A stretch of 64,000 nucleotides of DNA from Mytilus trossulus (lineage: Eukaryota > Mollusca > Bivalvia > Mytilida > Mytilidae). Position numbers and translations under genes: made by a program. The DNA is taken from assembly GCF_036588685.1 (NCBI RefSeq), contig NC_086386.1:6666117-6730116 (forward strand). The letters are read 5' to 3'. The notes below the pieces were generated by a model, which saw nothing but the letters and a program-made list of their open reading frames with translations, made no database searches and was not told the origin of the DNA. Below are positions 40,501 to 45,658 of this stretch, piece after piece (positions within the stretch are counted from its first letter, which is position 1; the number at the start of each line of letters is the position of its first letter).

Positions 40501-43500
40501 AAGTGTTGAGGTTTTAAAAATGATTTTGTCCACTAGTATACCATACATTCCTTGAAGCAGGAACCAGAAGGATAAATTGATATTCAAACATTAATTTTGC
40601 GTATGAAAGTAACATACAGGAATTACGTTGATTAAGAACTTTCAAATTGTCACTCATTGTTGTCTTATAATGTTTTTGTTGGGTTCAGAATGATGCACAA
40701 TCACCACATGGCAATCCTTTATTATTTTCTCTACATTCACACATGCTCATTAAACATGTTAAAGGCCCTTAATTTTAATTGAATGTTACAAGTTACAACT
40801 GGGACCAAAATAATCATAACCACACTGATAGAAAATTCTATCTTCAACTGCCAAGAGTGTAGAGGAGGGGACTTGATCATATCCCTTAGTCAGATTAAAA
40901 ATAAAATTTTGTTGTTTTTATGAATATTGGTGTATTATTCTAGTTAAGTTCATGTTATTGATACATCTTTATGTTTTAGACAGAGAACACAATTAGGTTG
41001 TACTTTACTTTTTTTTTTAGATAAAACAAAGGCAACAGAGAAACGGAAACAAAGTACATTCTTATGTGAACTAATAATACTATTACCAGAGAACTGCAGG
41101 AAGGAGCAACCTAAGAAATTTCTTAAAACTAATTTTGGTTTTTGATCTTATAATGTTTTGTTGATATTGTGTTATAATGCATTTATCTGTTGTAGAATTA
41201 TTATTTGTGTTTAATTACTTGATCATATTTCATCTTGAAGTGACTTTACATAGTCCCATTACTACTGTTATTACCGGAGAAATGAATGGCTTTGTTTACC
41301 AATGTGCTAAACTAGCTAATAGTAGTGTACTGTTAAGCATTCTACTTAGTGGTTGTAGTGCATAAGGTAACACTTAGTACCTATTTTGTAAAATCACATT
41401 CTCTTACTTTTGAACCCTCTATGTTTAAAATAGTCAAACAAATATGTAAGCTTCAAAAAGTGATAGAATTAGAAAAAAGTCTTGAAGGATAAGAATAGAT
41501 ATGTTCTAAAAATTTCTTTAACCAAATATTAGCCTGGGAGTAGGGGATAGGAATCGGGGACGCATGTTCACCCCTTCTACTGTACATATGGCCTTTCAGT
41601 TTACTGCACATTAAACATAGGCGGATCCAGGGGAAGGGCCCTGGGGGTCCACCCCCCTTTTGTGGAAAAAAATGGTTGATTATATAGGGAATCACTGCAG
41701 CATGACTGGAGAGGGCCCCCTCTTAGGTCAGTCAGCACCCTCCCCCTTATGAAAAGTTCTTTTTCCGCCACTGTTAAAAGGTGCAAATAACCAATTCGTC
41801 AGATTTCCCCCTCCTTATTGTCTCCCCTTATTAATATTAGATAGTTATATGTATTTGGTGTTTTTCACTATTGTTTTATGTAAGATGTGTGTGCTAGCTA
41901 TTCAAAATTTAGTGAATTTACTTCAGCTTTTCAGCGTTCAAGTCTAAAATGAGTTCTAACAAACCAGTGTCATGTAATTCATTTGTACTTGTTAAAATGT
42001 ACTTCATGTTTTTTTAAATCTCTTAAAAGGTAAAGAATTTTTTTTTAAATTTAGAGAAATAAAATTTCCTGTGGGAAAAAAAATAACGCGAAAAAAAAAA
42101 TATACTAAGAAAAGATGAAGCTTTTATAGGAAACGAAATGACAATTTTTCACATGGCTATAAATGCACTTGGAAGACATTTCTTCCAACCAGTATCACTG
42201 GTATCACTGTGGTGGAGACTTTATACAGAATGAAATGATTGTTTTCTTTCTGCTGTAAAAGTTCTTGGAAGAAATTTCTTCCAAGATTGAGTCTTAAAAG
42301 GGAGTGACTTATTTGTGTTATTATATAAATATGTTTCTTTTTTTTAATATGTTGTACATTATGTTGAATAACTAATAATGTTTTGGCATTTTTTTTGGGC
42401 TAAATTCAATTGAAACTTCTGCAGTGGAAAGATTTTTGTTTGTATGAATCTTTAAATTTTTTCTTACTGTTGTAAAAGTAACTGGAAGAAATTTCGTCCA
42501 AGAAGGAACATAGAATAAGTGAACTATCTAGTGTGTTGAACAAATGGACAATAATTTGTAAATATATTTCATGTTTCTATATTTGTTGGAACAAGTTTTG
42601 GATGATTTAATATTACTTGGAAGAAATTTCTTCTAACTTGAGAAGGGATACAAAATAAATTGAAAAAGTTGAGTATATGAACCTAAATTGTATGATACTT
42701 TATTGGAATTTAAATAAATTTTCTAATTTGTCGGAAGAAATTTCTTCCAAGGAGTTGGGAAATTGTAAATATATTACAAGTTTCTATAGTTGTTTGAATG
42801 ATTTGATATTACTGGGAAGAAATTTCTTCCAACTTCAGAGAGGACGAAAATTATCACAAGTTAAGTTTATTAACTAAAATTGCCTAGTACTTTATTAGAA
42901 ATGATTTTCCTAATTAGTTGGAAGAAATTTCTTTCAAGAAGGAACATTAAATGAAGTGAACTATCTGTGTTAAAAAAAATGAAATTAATATGTAAATGTA
43001 TCAAATGTTTCTATATGGAATGGGAGAAATTTTGAATGGTTTGATATTACTTGGAAGAAATTTCTTCCAACTTGAGAGAGGATGAAAACGAAATGAACAA
43101 GTTGAGTTTATTAATTGAAATTGCCCACTTTATTAGAAATGAATTTTCTAATTAGTTGGAAGAAATTTCTTCCAAGAAGGAACATTAAATGAAGTGAACT
43201 ATCTGTGTTAAAACATTGAAATTAATATGTTTAAATGTATCACATGTTTCTATATTTGATGGGAGAAATTTTGAATAGTTTGTTATTACTTGGAAGAAAT
43301 TTCTTCCAACTTGAGCGAGGATGCATATGAAGAGAACAAGTTGACTTTACTAACTAAAATTGTATACTTTATTGGAATAAAATACGTTTTCTAATTTGTT
43401 GGAAGAAATTTCTTCCAAGGAATCGGGAAAGTTTTATGAACAAAATGTAGAGAACGATTATTGCTTTCCATTTTATTCATTTATAGGTTACTGTTCTTCA

Positions 43501-45658
43501 TTTCATTGTGATTTAAATATTTTGTAAAATATAAATAGTAATTTAATATATATATATCCAATAAAATTGTCATATTAATGATGCTTTTTTCTCCATGTGT
43601 TTCCTTTGTCAGAGAAGAAATTTCTTCTAACACTGTTTGTTTGCAAAACATACCCATCAAAAGCAGAATATTAGCATATGAAATTGCAGAATTAGGTATT
43701 TTCACCAAAACAGCAAATATCGACCTCTAAAAAGGACATTCTTGGATTTTCCTTTTTTACTTTGGACTCTCTTGTGAGTATATTTATATTTAGCATACTG
43801 TACAACACAGAACCTGTATTGGAACATCAGCTTTTTAATAGAAAAGTTAATACAAATTTAAATGCGACCGCACTTCAAAATTTTCGACTTTTCGTACAGT
43901 ACTAATAGGGACTTTGATTCCAAACCTCTATTTGTCAATATTTAAGATTATCTTTAAGGATTTGAATAAACAATAACTTGTGACTTTGAAGCTACTTTTA
44001 ACTACGGATGTTGAAAAGTTTTATCGGTTAATTGACACACGAACGTACACGTCTTTATGCAACAGTAGTCCTTTCTGCTTTCAGAATATCCATTCGGACA
44101 TGTATGTGTATATGAAGTGTTTTCCCTCATCCTAGCTGGTGAGTTTTACATTTGTCTGTCCTTACCATACACAAAACATACATGTATTGTGTTTCAAATC
44201 AGCACAAAAATGAGAAACAGACTCTCGTCGGCAAAGAACATCGTATGTCTGCTTATGCAAGACTGTCGCACATGGTATATGTAGCGTCATCAGAATGGCT
44301 TATGCACTAGTATACATTATTTTCATAAATAGTTATATACAGGTAGGCGTTACTGTGTGATCAAGGGATAGTCTACTGGCTGTCATTAAAGTGAGAGGGT
44401 TAGTGCTATAGAACCAGGTTTAATCCACTATTTTGTACATTTGAAAATGCCTGTACCAAGTCAGGACTATGACAGTTCTTGTCCATTCGTTTTTTATGCA
44501 TTTTGTTATTTGATTTTGCCATGTGATTATGTACTTTCCGTATTGATTTTCCTCTAAGTTCAGTATTTTTGTTATTTTACTTTCTACTGTGTTTTAGTCG
44601 GAAGTACTTTCGGAGGATCCCTAAATGAGTATACCCTACTTGGATGACAATCTCGTTATCAAGATTTTTAAAGCAGGAATTTCAATCTACATCGTTTTTT
44701 TTTAAACATATCTATTAATTTTACACAATAATACACATTAACGATCATAACTCTTCGTCTAATGTTTCAAAAATTCATCACGAAAATATCAAATAAAAAA
44801 AACGTAAATTTCATTTGTATTGCATTCTAAGAGTTAACAAAAATTAGAAGAGAAAAAAAAACAAAATACTAACAAAGGCTAGAGGTCCCTGACTTGTAAC
44901 ACGCTGTAAGTATGAGTCGGTGTTAAACATAATAAATTATTTTTAAGATCTCAATCGTCCCTCTTTACCTCTATATAGAGTGGAATAAACAAACACGCAG
45001 CATATGCATATATATAGCAAAACTCAATTTAAAAGATGTTAGAGTCCTGATGAAAAAAAAGGTAACAAAAAAAACTAAGCAAAATAACAAATTGAGTGAT
45101 CAACATAAATTAACAAAAAGCTATGACATCTAGCAACTACTGACACGGCAGCTCCCGATCCCAATTTAACTGACTGTACTATCGAGCAAGTACTGGTACA
45201 TTATAAACCATATGCATTGCATTATTAGTCTAAAGATGCAACTAGACATTATTAGTTTTCGCTGAGCAATCAAATACGATCAATGAGAATTTTAGAAGAA
45301 GTATCCAACATGATCTGTATATAAATAATGTTCTTTATATATTCATTTGAACAATGTAATCAACTGACGTACCTTGGGGTATCTGCATGATACCGACTGT
45401 AATTCCAGAGAGAATATCACTCACTAAGTATTTCCGTAAGTTATATTTTTTCAGGTTCTGTATTATAGGCACATTTGAAAACAAACATGACTTCATGTAA
45501 TTAAATGAGGAGTACTTCTTGGCATGTCTTTTAATTCTGTCGCATATCTTTTCGTCTGTTTTCTGTTTATAATATTTTGCATTAAAATCAACAACCCTGT
45601 GAAACCCGGTGTCTTCATTTGTTGTTAATTCCAGGATTTCTGTTTCAGGCTCTGCCAT
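3731..45658 (-). CDS. Gene A: SLC26-family anion transporter, 14 exons found, 3' end missing
   Basis: Multi-pass plasma-membrane anion exchanger or channel of the SLC26/SulP family (chloride, bicarbonate, sulfate, oxalate in relatives); substrate not predictable. Exons, 5' to 3': 45658-45373, 15509-15399, 12126-11954, 11141-10977, 10223-10068, 9395-9313, 7882-7735, 6822-6709, 6345-6268, 5775-5680, 5296-5190, 4860-4791, 4292-4128, 3874-3731. All have AG/GT borders and phases agree at every joint, giving 632 codons without a stop. Family landmarks: GIMQIPQG followed by MAFGLLTTLPPICGMY (residues about 89-112), SRHLSVGAVAVVSLM, SGFTAAVAIHI, LAIGPLFYSLPK, and a STAS domain from about residue 530. 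Relatives have about 700-780 residues, so about 40-60 C-terminal residues remain, equivalent to gene B's last two exons. I did not find them in bases 1-3730. Joining the 45.6-kb first exon across a 30-kb intron is an inference: the nearer first-exon copy is frameshifted. Confidence 0.85.
4128..4292 (-). CDS. Gene A exon 13: start of STAS domain
   Basis: 165 nt, exactly the length of the equivalent gene B exon at 63394-63558. Encodes ENVRIVQFQAPIYFANADIF and then a lysine-rich segment of the intervening sequence (PVKARKKQKHFNQ). The QFxxPIYFAN strand is the diagnostic first STAS strand. Confidence 0.92.
4632..4735 (+). repeat. SINE-like family A, 3' fragment
   Basis: CTCATTGTTGAAGGCCGAAT to ACAATCATACCACAAC, between exons 13 and 12 of gene A. 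Confidence 0.7.
4791..4860 (-). CDS. Gene A exon 12
   Basis: 70 nt linker exon between membrane and STAS domains: PSSYTLGFVGKTNQLKSVDR then YDP. The YTLGxxxxTxxxxxxxxY spacing matches the post-membrane linker in SLC26 proteins. Confidence 0.85.
5190..5296 (-). CDS. Gene A exon 11
   Basis: 107 nt. Encodes VIWMVTFLTSSILDVDIGIA and SSLIFSLLTVSLRTQ, the last membrane segments; leaves phase 2. The D.DIG.A motif is typical of the family. Confidence 0.88.
5680..5775 (-). CDS. Gene A exon 10
   Basis: 96 nt. Encodes CVLSAVIIINLRTMFIQILE and VPSLWRTSKYDF, equivalent to the conserved loop before the last membrane helices (L.KLWR.SK.D). Confidence 0.88.
6268..6345 (-). CDS. Gene A exon 9
   Basis: 78 nt. 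Encodes the hydrophobic IACLVGCVIVIIMI and LAIGPLFYSLPK, a hallmark of SLC26 membrane domains. Phase 0. Confidence 0.9.
6709..6822 (-). CDS. Gene A exon 8
   Basis: 114 nt. Encodes ELVASGAGSVVCSIFSGYIN and AGSLSRTMVLDGTNGKSQ, equivalent to the ELLALGISN..SLSRS..GGKTQ region of vertebrate relatives. Phase 0 at both ends. Confidence 0.9.
6918..7127. mobile_element. 210-bp foldback MITE, TACTGTAAACCAAC type
   Basis: Ends TACTGTAAACCAACTTATAT and AATAAGTTGGTTTACAGTA inverted; CGCG-containing interior. In intron 7 of gene A. Confidence 0.85.
7735..7882 (-). CDS. Gene A exon 7
   Basis: 148 nt. Encodes LPSPVLPNPVIATDYIADAF, IIGIVAFTHSVSGARLLARK and HNYKIDPNQ. The KHNYKIDPNQE turn (Glu from exon 8) is a strong SLC26 signature. 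Confidence 0.9.
8425..8815. mobile_element. 391-bp MITE with about 60-bp terminal inverted repeats
   Basis: AATAGACCACTTTCGAGTTC..ACTCGTCAATTATRCRCGCCTTTAT is repeated inverted at the right end with few mismatches. No coding function; the two open frames across it overlap its termini. In intron 6 of gene A. Confidence 0.88.
8815..9025 (+). repeat. SINE-like family A copy abutting the MITE
   Basis: Begins directly at the right end of the 391-bp MITE (TATACGTGTTTCTCG), so the MITE probably inserted into this repeat and separated its 5' part. Confidence 0.65.
9313..9395 (-). CDS. Gene A exon 6
   Basis: 83 nt, acceptor TTTCTAG, donor GTAATG, leaving phase 2. Encodes ISIATGIAHFAEFNQRFNIN and ILKDIPAG; the joint with exon 7 gives GLPSP, as in other SLC26 proteins. 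Confidence 0.85.
10068..10223 (-). CDS. Gene A exon 5
   Basis: 156 nt between TTTTTTCAG and GTAAGTAT. Encodes TWIDVCYNIPSTNFATLITT followed by a hydrophobic segment (VICFIILYLVKV) and a basic loop ending PIPIELII. Confidence 0.87.
10260..10445 (-). repeat. SINE-like family C copy
   Basis: Immediately upstream of exon 5 of gene A; contains TGTCTCTTTGACATATTC and TTCAGGACGCCTC. Confidence 0.75.
10977..11141 (-). CDS. Gene A exon 4
   Basis: 165 nt, phase 0 at both ends. Encodes IILGKLKFGLISTYMSEQLV, SGFTAAVAIHITTSQAKHIF and GISVPQHNGIFKVIK. The SGFTAAVAIH stretch matches the family's central SulP core (GFTTAAAVHV in vertebrate members). Confidence 0.9.
11735..11925 (-). repeat. SINE-like family C copy
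   Basis: Ends about 30 bp from the donor side of exon 3. Same family, CTCCGGGTGCGGGAGTTTCT and GTTGTCTCTTTGACACATTC. Confidence 0.8.
11954..12126 (-). CDS. Gene A exon 3
   Basis: 173 nt. Completes the Gly codon after SV and reads GAVAVVSLMMASVIDVAMQ, then a Ser/Thr/Asn-rich extracellular loop (about residues 152-170) and SVSFVSGLFM. Donor GTAACA. The first 46 nt and the acceptor are the template of the tandem array that fills the upstream intron. The genuine copy is recognised because it alone runs on into AMQENN and reaches a donor. Confidence 0.9.
12081..14970 (-). repeat. Tandem array of intron 2/exon 3 splice boundaries (about 45 x 64 bp)
   Basis: Unit on the minus strand: about 18 nt ending TTTTTTTTATTAG, then 46 nt starting GGGCAGTAGCCGTAG, which is exon 3 of gene A. 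The first (most 3') unit is the real acceptor and exon start at 12126. The rest fill the intron. Units are 61-64 bp. Short frames such as VSLMMASVIDV recur in all frames and are not genes. A higher-order pattern is visible: a distinctive unit pair with a shortened TTTAAGGG-like acceptor near 12390-12530 recurs near 13020-13150, offset about 635 bp (about 10 units). Confidence 0.95.
15399..15509 (-). CDS. Gene A exon 2
   Basis: 111 nt between TTATTTCAG and GTAAGGAT. Encodes MAFGLLTTLPPICGMYTAFF and then FGPLTYFFLGSSRHLSV, the strongly conserved first transmembrane block of SLC26 proteins. Phase 1 at both ends. Confidence 0.9.
15850..16075 (+). repeat. SINE-like family A copy
   Basis: TTCAGTGGTTGTCGTTTG start and TCCGTGTTGAAGGCCATAC; lies between exon 2 and the 1.3-kb inverted-repeat element. 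Confidence 0.7.
16308..17612. mobile_element. DNA transposon remnant with 50-bp inverted termini
   Basis: Left end ATATATATGTTCCAGACCGT.. and right end are inverted copies over about 50 bp with about one mismatch. Inside the left end, CGTACGGTCC-type palindromes are repeated several times in both orientations. The interior is mostly non-coding except for a cysteine-rich remnant at 16619-16737 on the minus strand. It lies in intron 1 of gene A. Confidence 0.75.
16619..16737 (-). pseudogene. Degenerate CXC-like cysteine-rich domain remnant
   Basis: Minus-strand reading CKCKGTCLTKTCKCKKSDVP followed by CGSKCHPDREC, preceded in frame by a TAA stop. The C-x-C spacing resembles CXC-type cysteine-rich DNA-binding domains. 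Inside a terminal-inverted-repeat element it is probably the tail of a dead transposon protein. No start or complete frame. Confidence 0.4.
17735..18540. repeat. Left copy of a tandem duplication (exon 1 segment)
   Basis: Collinear with about 45210-45780, including flanks on both sides of exon 1. Relative to the right copy it carries an insertion at about 17870-18055 (a SINE-like repeat starting GGAGCACCTGAGATCACCC). The homology resumes at about 20890 after a further insertion of about 2.3 kb. Confidence 0.85.
18098..18385 (-). pseudogene. Duplicate of SLC26 exon 1 with a frameshift
   Basis: Near-identical partner of the exon at 45373-45658, with the same ATG context and the same GTACGT donor. 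It is 288 nt rather than 286. The 2-nt excess lies in a run of ten A (minus strand) where the intact copy reads ACAGACGAAAAG. Translation leaves frame after about 37 residues and stops 12 codons later. It is the exon physically closest to exon 2 but cannot give a full protein as written. A homopolymer error in the assembly is the main alternative. Confidence 0.8.
19523..19600 (-). tRNA. tRNA-like sequence, degenerate (pseudogene or SINE head)
   Basis: Minus strand shows an A-box-like TAGCTCCATTAGTAGAGCA and a B-box-like GGTTCGAATCTCGC at roughly tRNA spacing. The anticodon arm does not pair and the acceptor ends do not match, so a functional tRNA is unlikely. Confidence 0.35.
20102..20876. 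mobile_element. TTAA-flanked inverted-repeat element (non-autonomous)
   Basis: TTAA-GAGCCAATCCGTCAGAAAACCAT at the left and its near-exact inverse, ending GGCTC-TTAA, at the right. The TTAA borders fit a piggyBac- or Kolobok-type target duplication. The interior has a further hairpin at about 20552-20640 (AGTCTGATTAAAACCA inverted) and no transposase. Confidence 0.65.
21599..22725 (+). repeat. Left terminal inverted repeat of the 22-kb element
   Basis: Carries palindromes TTGGAAGAAATTTCTTCCAA (or one-base variants) at about 21955, 22062, 22198, 22304, 22409, 22508 and 22628, plus a degenerate one at 21743. Spacing alternates around 100-135 bp, and two palindromes with different intervening text form a repeating unit of about 240 bp. 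Confidence 0.85.
23262..23455 (+). repeat. SINE-like family C copy
   Basis: Forward copy of the family containing GGGAATGTGGCAAAGAAACA and ending in a stretch like AACAAATATACTAGTTCAGTG. Other copies are at 10260-10445, 11735-11925, 62640-62830 and 62870-62980, in the opposite orientation. Confidence 0.75.
23482..25108 (+). mobile_element. Inverted-repeat element with internal 100- to 160-bp tandem units
   Basis: Starts AATACGACCACAGAGTTCGA and ends TTTTTGCGGTCGTATAAAA, which is roughly its inverse. The left half repeats a unit around TTAGATTCAGCATATCAAAG (at least five times, 23700-24380). The right half repeats about 160-bp units around CCTAAACTGTTGGGACC and TTGTGCGAAAACCAAGAA (24430-25030). 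Open frames here are by-products of the repeats. The 160-bp period invites comparison with bivalve BIV160-type satellites. Confidence 0.7.
25120..25460 (-). repeat. Dispersed repeat copy
   Basis: Contains CAATGCGCACATTAAAATTC and a GACATGCCAGCTCCAGACC-like segment. Related text appears at 45125-45170 and 48720-48880. Non-coding. Confidence 0.5.
26210..27640. repeat. Nested dispersed repeats
   Basis: Degenerate tandem text with repeated motifs such as CTTACAATCATT.CATACACCAAATA and GACCTATTGCA (26330-27000). Then an inverted copy, at about 27195-27345, of the repeat also seen at 54364-54640 (CCGTTCGTC..TTGGTCAAGGTAG), and a further unit ending ACTGGCTCGATAAAAA near 27640. No intact gene. Confidence 0.6.
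28213..28340. repeat. Long hairpin (inverted repeat, arms about 55 bp)
   Basis: GTGTAATCAGGGGTGTACAA and its mirror GTACACCCCTGATTACACC enclose a 16-bp loop GAGGCGCAGCCGAAT-like. A partner half with ACACCGGGGTAG lies near 28725. Probably a foldback or MITE-type element. Confidence 0.65.
28531..28616. repeat. Poly-A/poly-T tract
   Basis: About 26 A followed by T-rich runs. The open frames crossing it on both strands (Lys- or Phe-runs) are artefacts of the homopolymers. Confidence 0.9.
29830..30085 (+). repeat. SINE-like family A copy (subtype with CTGACTATGCGGTATGGGC)
   Basis: Begins ATTCAGTGGTTGTCGTTTG and ends GGCAATCATACCACACCTTC followed by T-run. It is among the most complete copies of the commonest repeat in the window. 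Confidence 0.8.
30241..30257 (+). repeat. Run of 17 G
   Basis: Uninterrupted G homopolymer at the border of a composite repeat. Length is unreliable in most sequencing. Confidence 0.85.
30304..30822. mobile_element. Inverted-repeat element with GTCACAGGACAAAAA units at both ends
   Basis: The left end has five or six tandem copies of AAAGTCACAGGAC/ATTAAGTCACAGGAC. The right end has three in inverse order (TGACTTTTTGTCTTGTGAC). It is followed by CGGGATTTCGGGA-type repeats to 30990, which may be the end of an outer nested element starting near the G run. Confidence 0.65.
31000..32637. other. No gene seen
   Basis: AT-rich sequence inside the 22-kb element with no recognisable exon or repeat family beyond short AT runs. 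Open frames at 32215-32502 have no protein-like character. Confidence 0.5.
32646..33639 (+). mobile_element. MULE-type DNA transposon remnant with 8-bp target duplication
   Basis: Ends GGGCAGAATCAATTTGCGCCA and (inverted) GGGCGATATCTTTTGCGCCA are flanked by TTACATAT on both sides (32638-32645 and 33640-33647). TTGCGCC is repeated several times near both ends in inverted orientation. The interior holds the transposase fragment described separately. At 994 bp it is far shorter than an autonomous MULE. Confidence 0.85.
33098..33437 (+). pseudogene. MULE (Mutator-like) transposase N-terminal fragment, broken
   Basis: Plus-strand frame reads KLERQIVRTSCKRKATDMLS then CRPSKKINSRLYKIEEENLE, KKD-stop-KYVR-stop-SMYIKRRKLHP, and after a variable part MILLGCEAYLKFLC, ending at a stop. 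The order R-x-KRKA..RPSK..RxxxLP..F/LxxxxNLxFL matches the region ahead of the catalytic domain in FLYWCH-associated MULE proteins. Two in-frame stops and loss of everything after LKFLC mark it as dead. Family assignment is from memory of the pattern. Confidence 0.6.
34100..35079. other. No gene seen
   Basis: Interior of the 22-kb element. AT-rich, no recognised exon. Confidence 0.45.
35080..35402 (+). repeat. SINE-like family A, longest copy
   Basis: Includes an upstream part (GGGATCCCGCTTACATGTTT .. GTCCAACATCAGGAGCCTGT) not kept in most other copies, then the same body and the GGCAATCATACCACATC tail with T-run. Confidence 0.8.
37240..37900 (+). repeat. Dispersed repeat starting TAGCTCACCTGGCCCAATGG
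   Basis: The CACCTGGCCCAATGGGCCAAGT start is a small palindrome. The body contains ACTTGGCCACAATCAACATT-type text repeated near 37850. Non-coding. Confidence 0.6.
37925..38310 (+). repeat. Dispersed repeat with TTGCTTAACGTCCAGTGGC
   Basis: SINE-like body with an A/T-poor middle (GTTGCAAGGGTTCTTAACGT .. CGGACGCCCCACTTC). The 70- and 64-residue open frames across it on both strands are by-products. Confidence 0.6.
38490..39140 (+). repeat. Repeat related to the 23.5-25.1 kb element
   Basis: Units around CAATAACTTGTGT..GTATG, repeated three times. Ends AGGGTTCGACCTTTGTGGTCGTGTAAA, the inverse of that element's start. Confidence 0.6.
39160..39325 (+). repeat. SINE-like family A copy
   Basis: CCCTTTATAGCTTGCTGTTC subtype, directly after the 38.5-39.1 kb repeat. 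Confidence 0.65.
39940..42150. other. No gene seen, scattered repeat pieces
   Basis: A family F copy at about 39940-40060. An exon-like lysine-rich frame after a T-run acceptor at 41019-41145 ends in a stop and has no partner. Otherwise nothing recognised. Confidence 0.4.
42168..43773 (-). repeat. Right terminal inverted repeat and inner palindrome ladder
   Basis: Inverted copy of the left end. Palindromes at about 43617 (degenerate), 43400, 43291, 43158, 43051, 42918, 42814, 42731 and 42619. The ladder continues further inward than on the left, with copies at about 42482, 42266 and 42170. Confidence 0.85.
43774..45200. repeat. Left duplicate copy, part beyond the 22-kb insertion
   Basis: Collinear with about 46504-48890: GTGAGTATATTTATATTTAG, then ATTCCAAACCTCTATTTGTC, later AGTGGAATAAACAAACACGC. 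Upstream flank of exon 1 in transcript terms. A family F repeat interrupts it at 44420-44590. Confidence 0.8.

Larger units (their letters stand above)
21599..43773. mobile_element. 22.2-kb element with about 1.1-kb palindrome-rich terminal inverted repeats
   Basis: Ends AAGAGAGTCCAAAG..CTTTGGACTCTCTT, flanked by GTGA at 21595-21598 and 43774-43777. The paralogous empty site at 46504-46507 has a single GTGA, so this is an insertion with a 4-bp target duplication. The terminal repeats span about 21599-22725 and 42640-43773. Their outer 230 bp differ by about one base over a 75-codon shadow frame. The interior is a patchwork of smaller repeats, including a MULE element, and no transposase for the whole was found. 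Superfamily unknown; 4-bp duplications are known for Sola and Chapaev elements among others, which is not enough to assign it. Confidence 0.85.

Noticed and set aside
41019-41145. Exon-like lysine-rich frame after a T-run acceptor
   Set aside because: No donor, partner exon or recognisable domain; chance in AT-rich DNA is likely.
21599-43773. Polinton/Maverick element, suggested by size and long terminal inverted repeats
   Set aside because: Polintons make 6-bp target duplications and encode polymerase, integrase and capsid genes. Here the duplication is 4 bp and none of these genes is visible.
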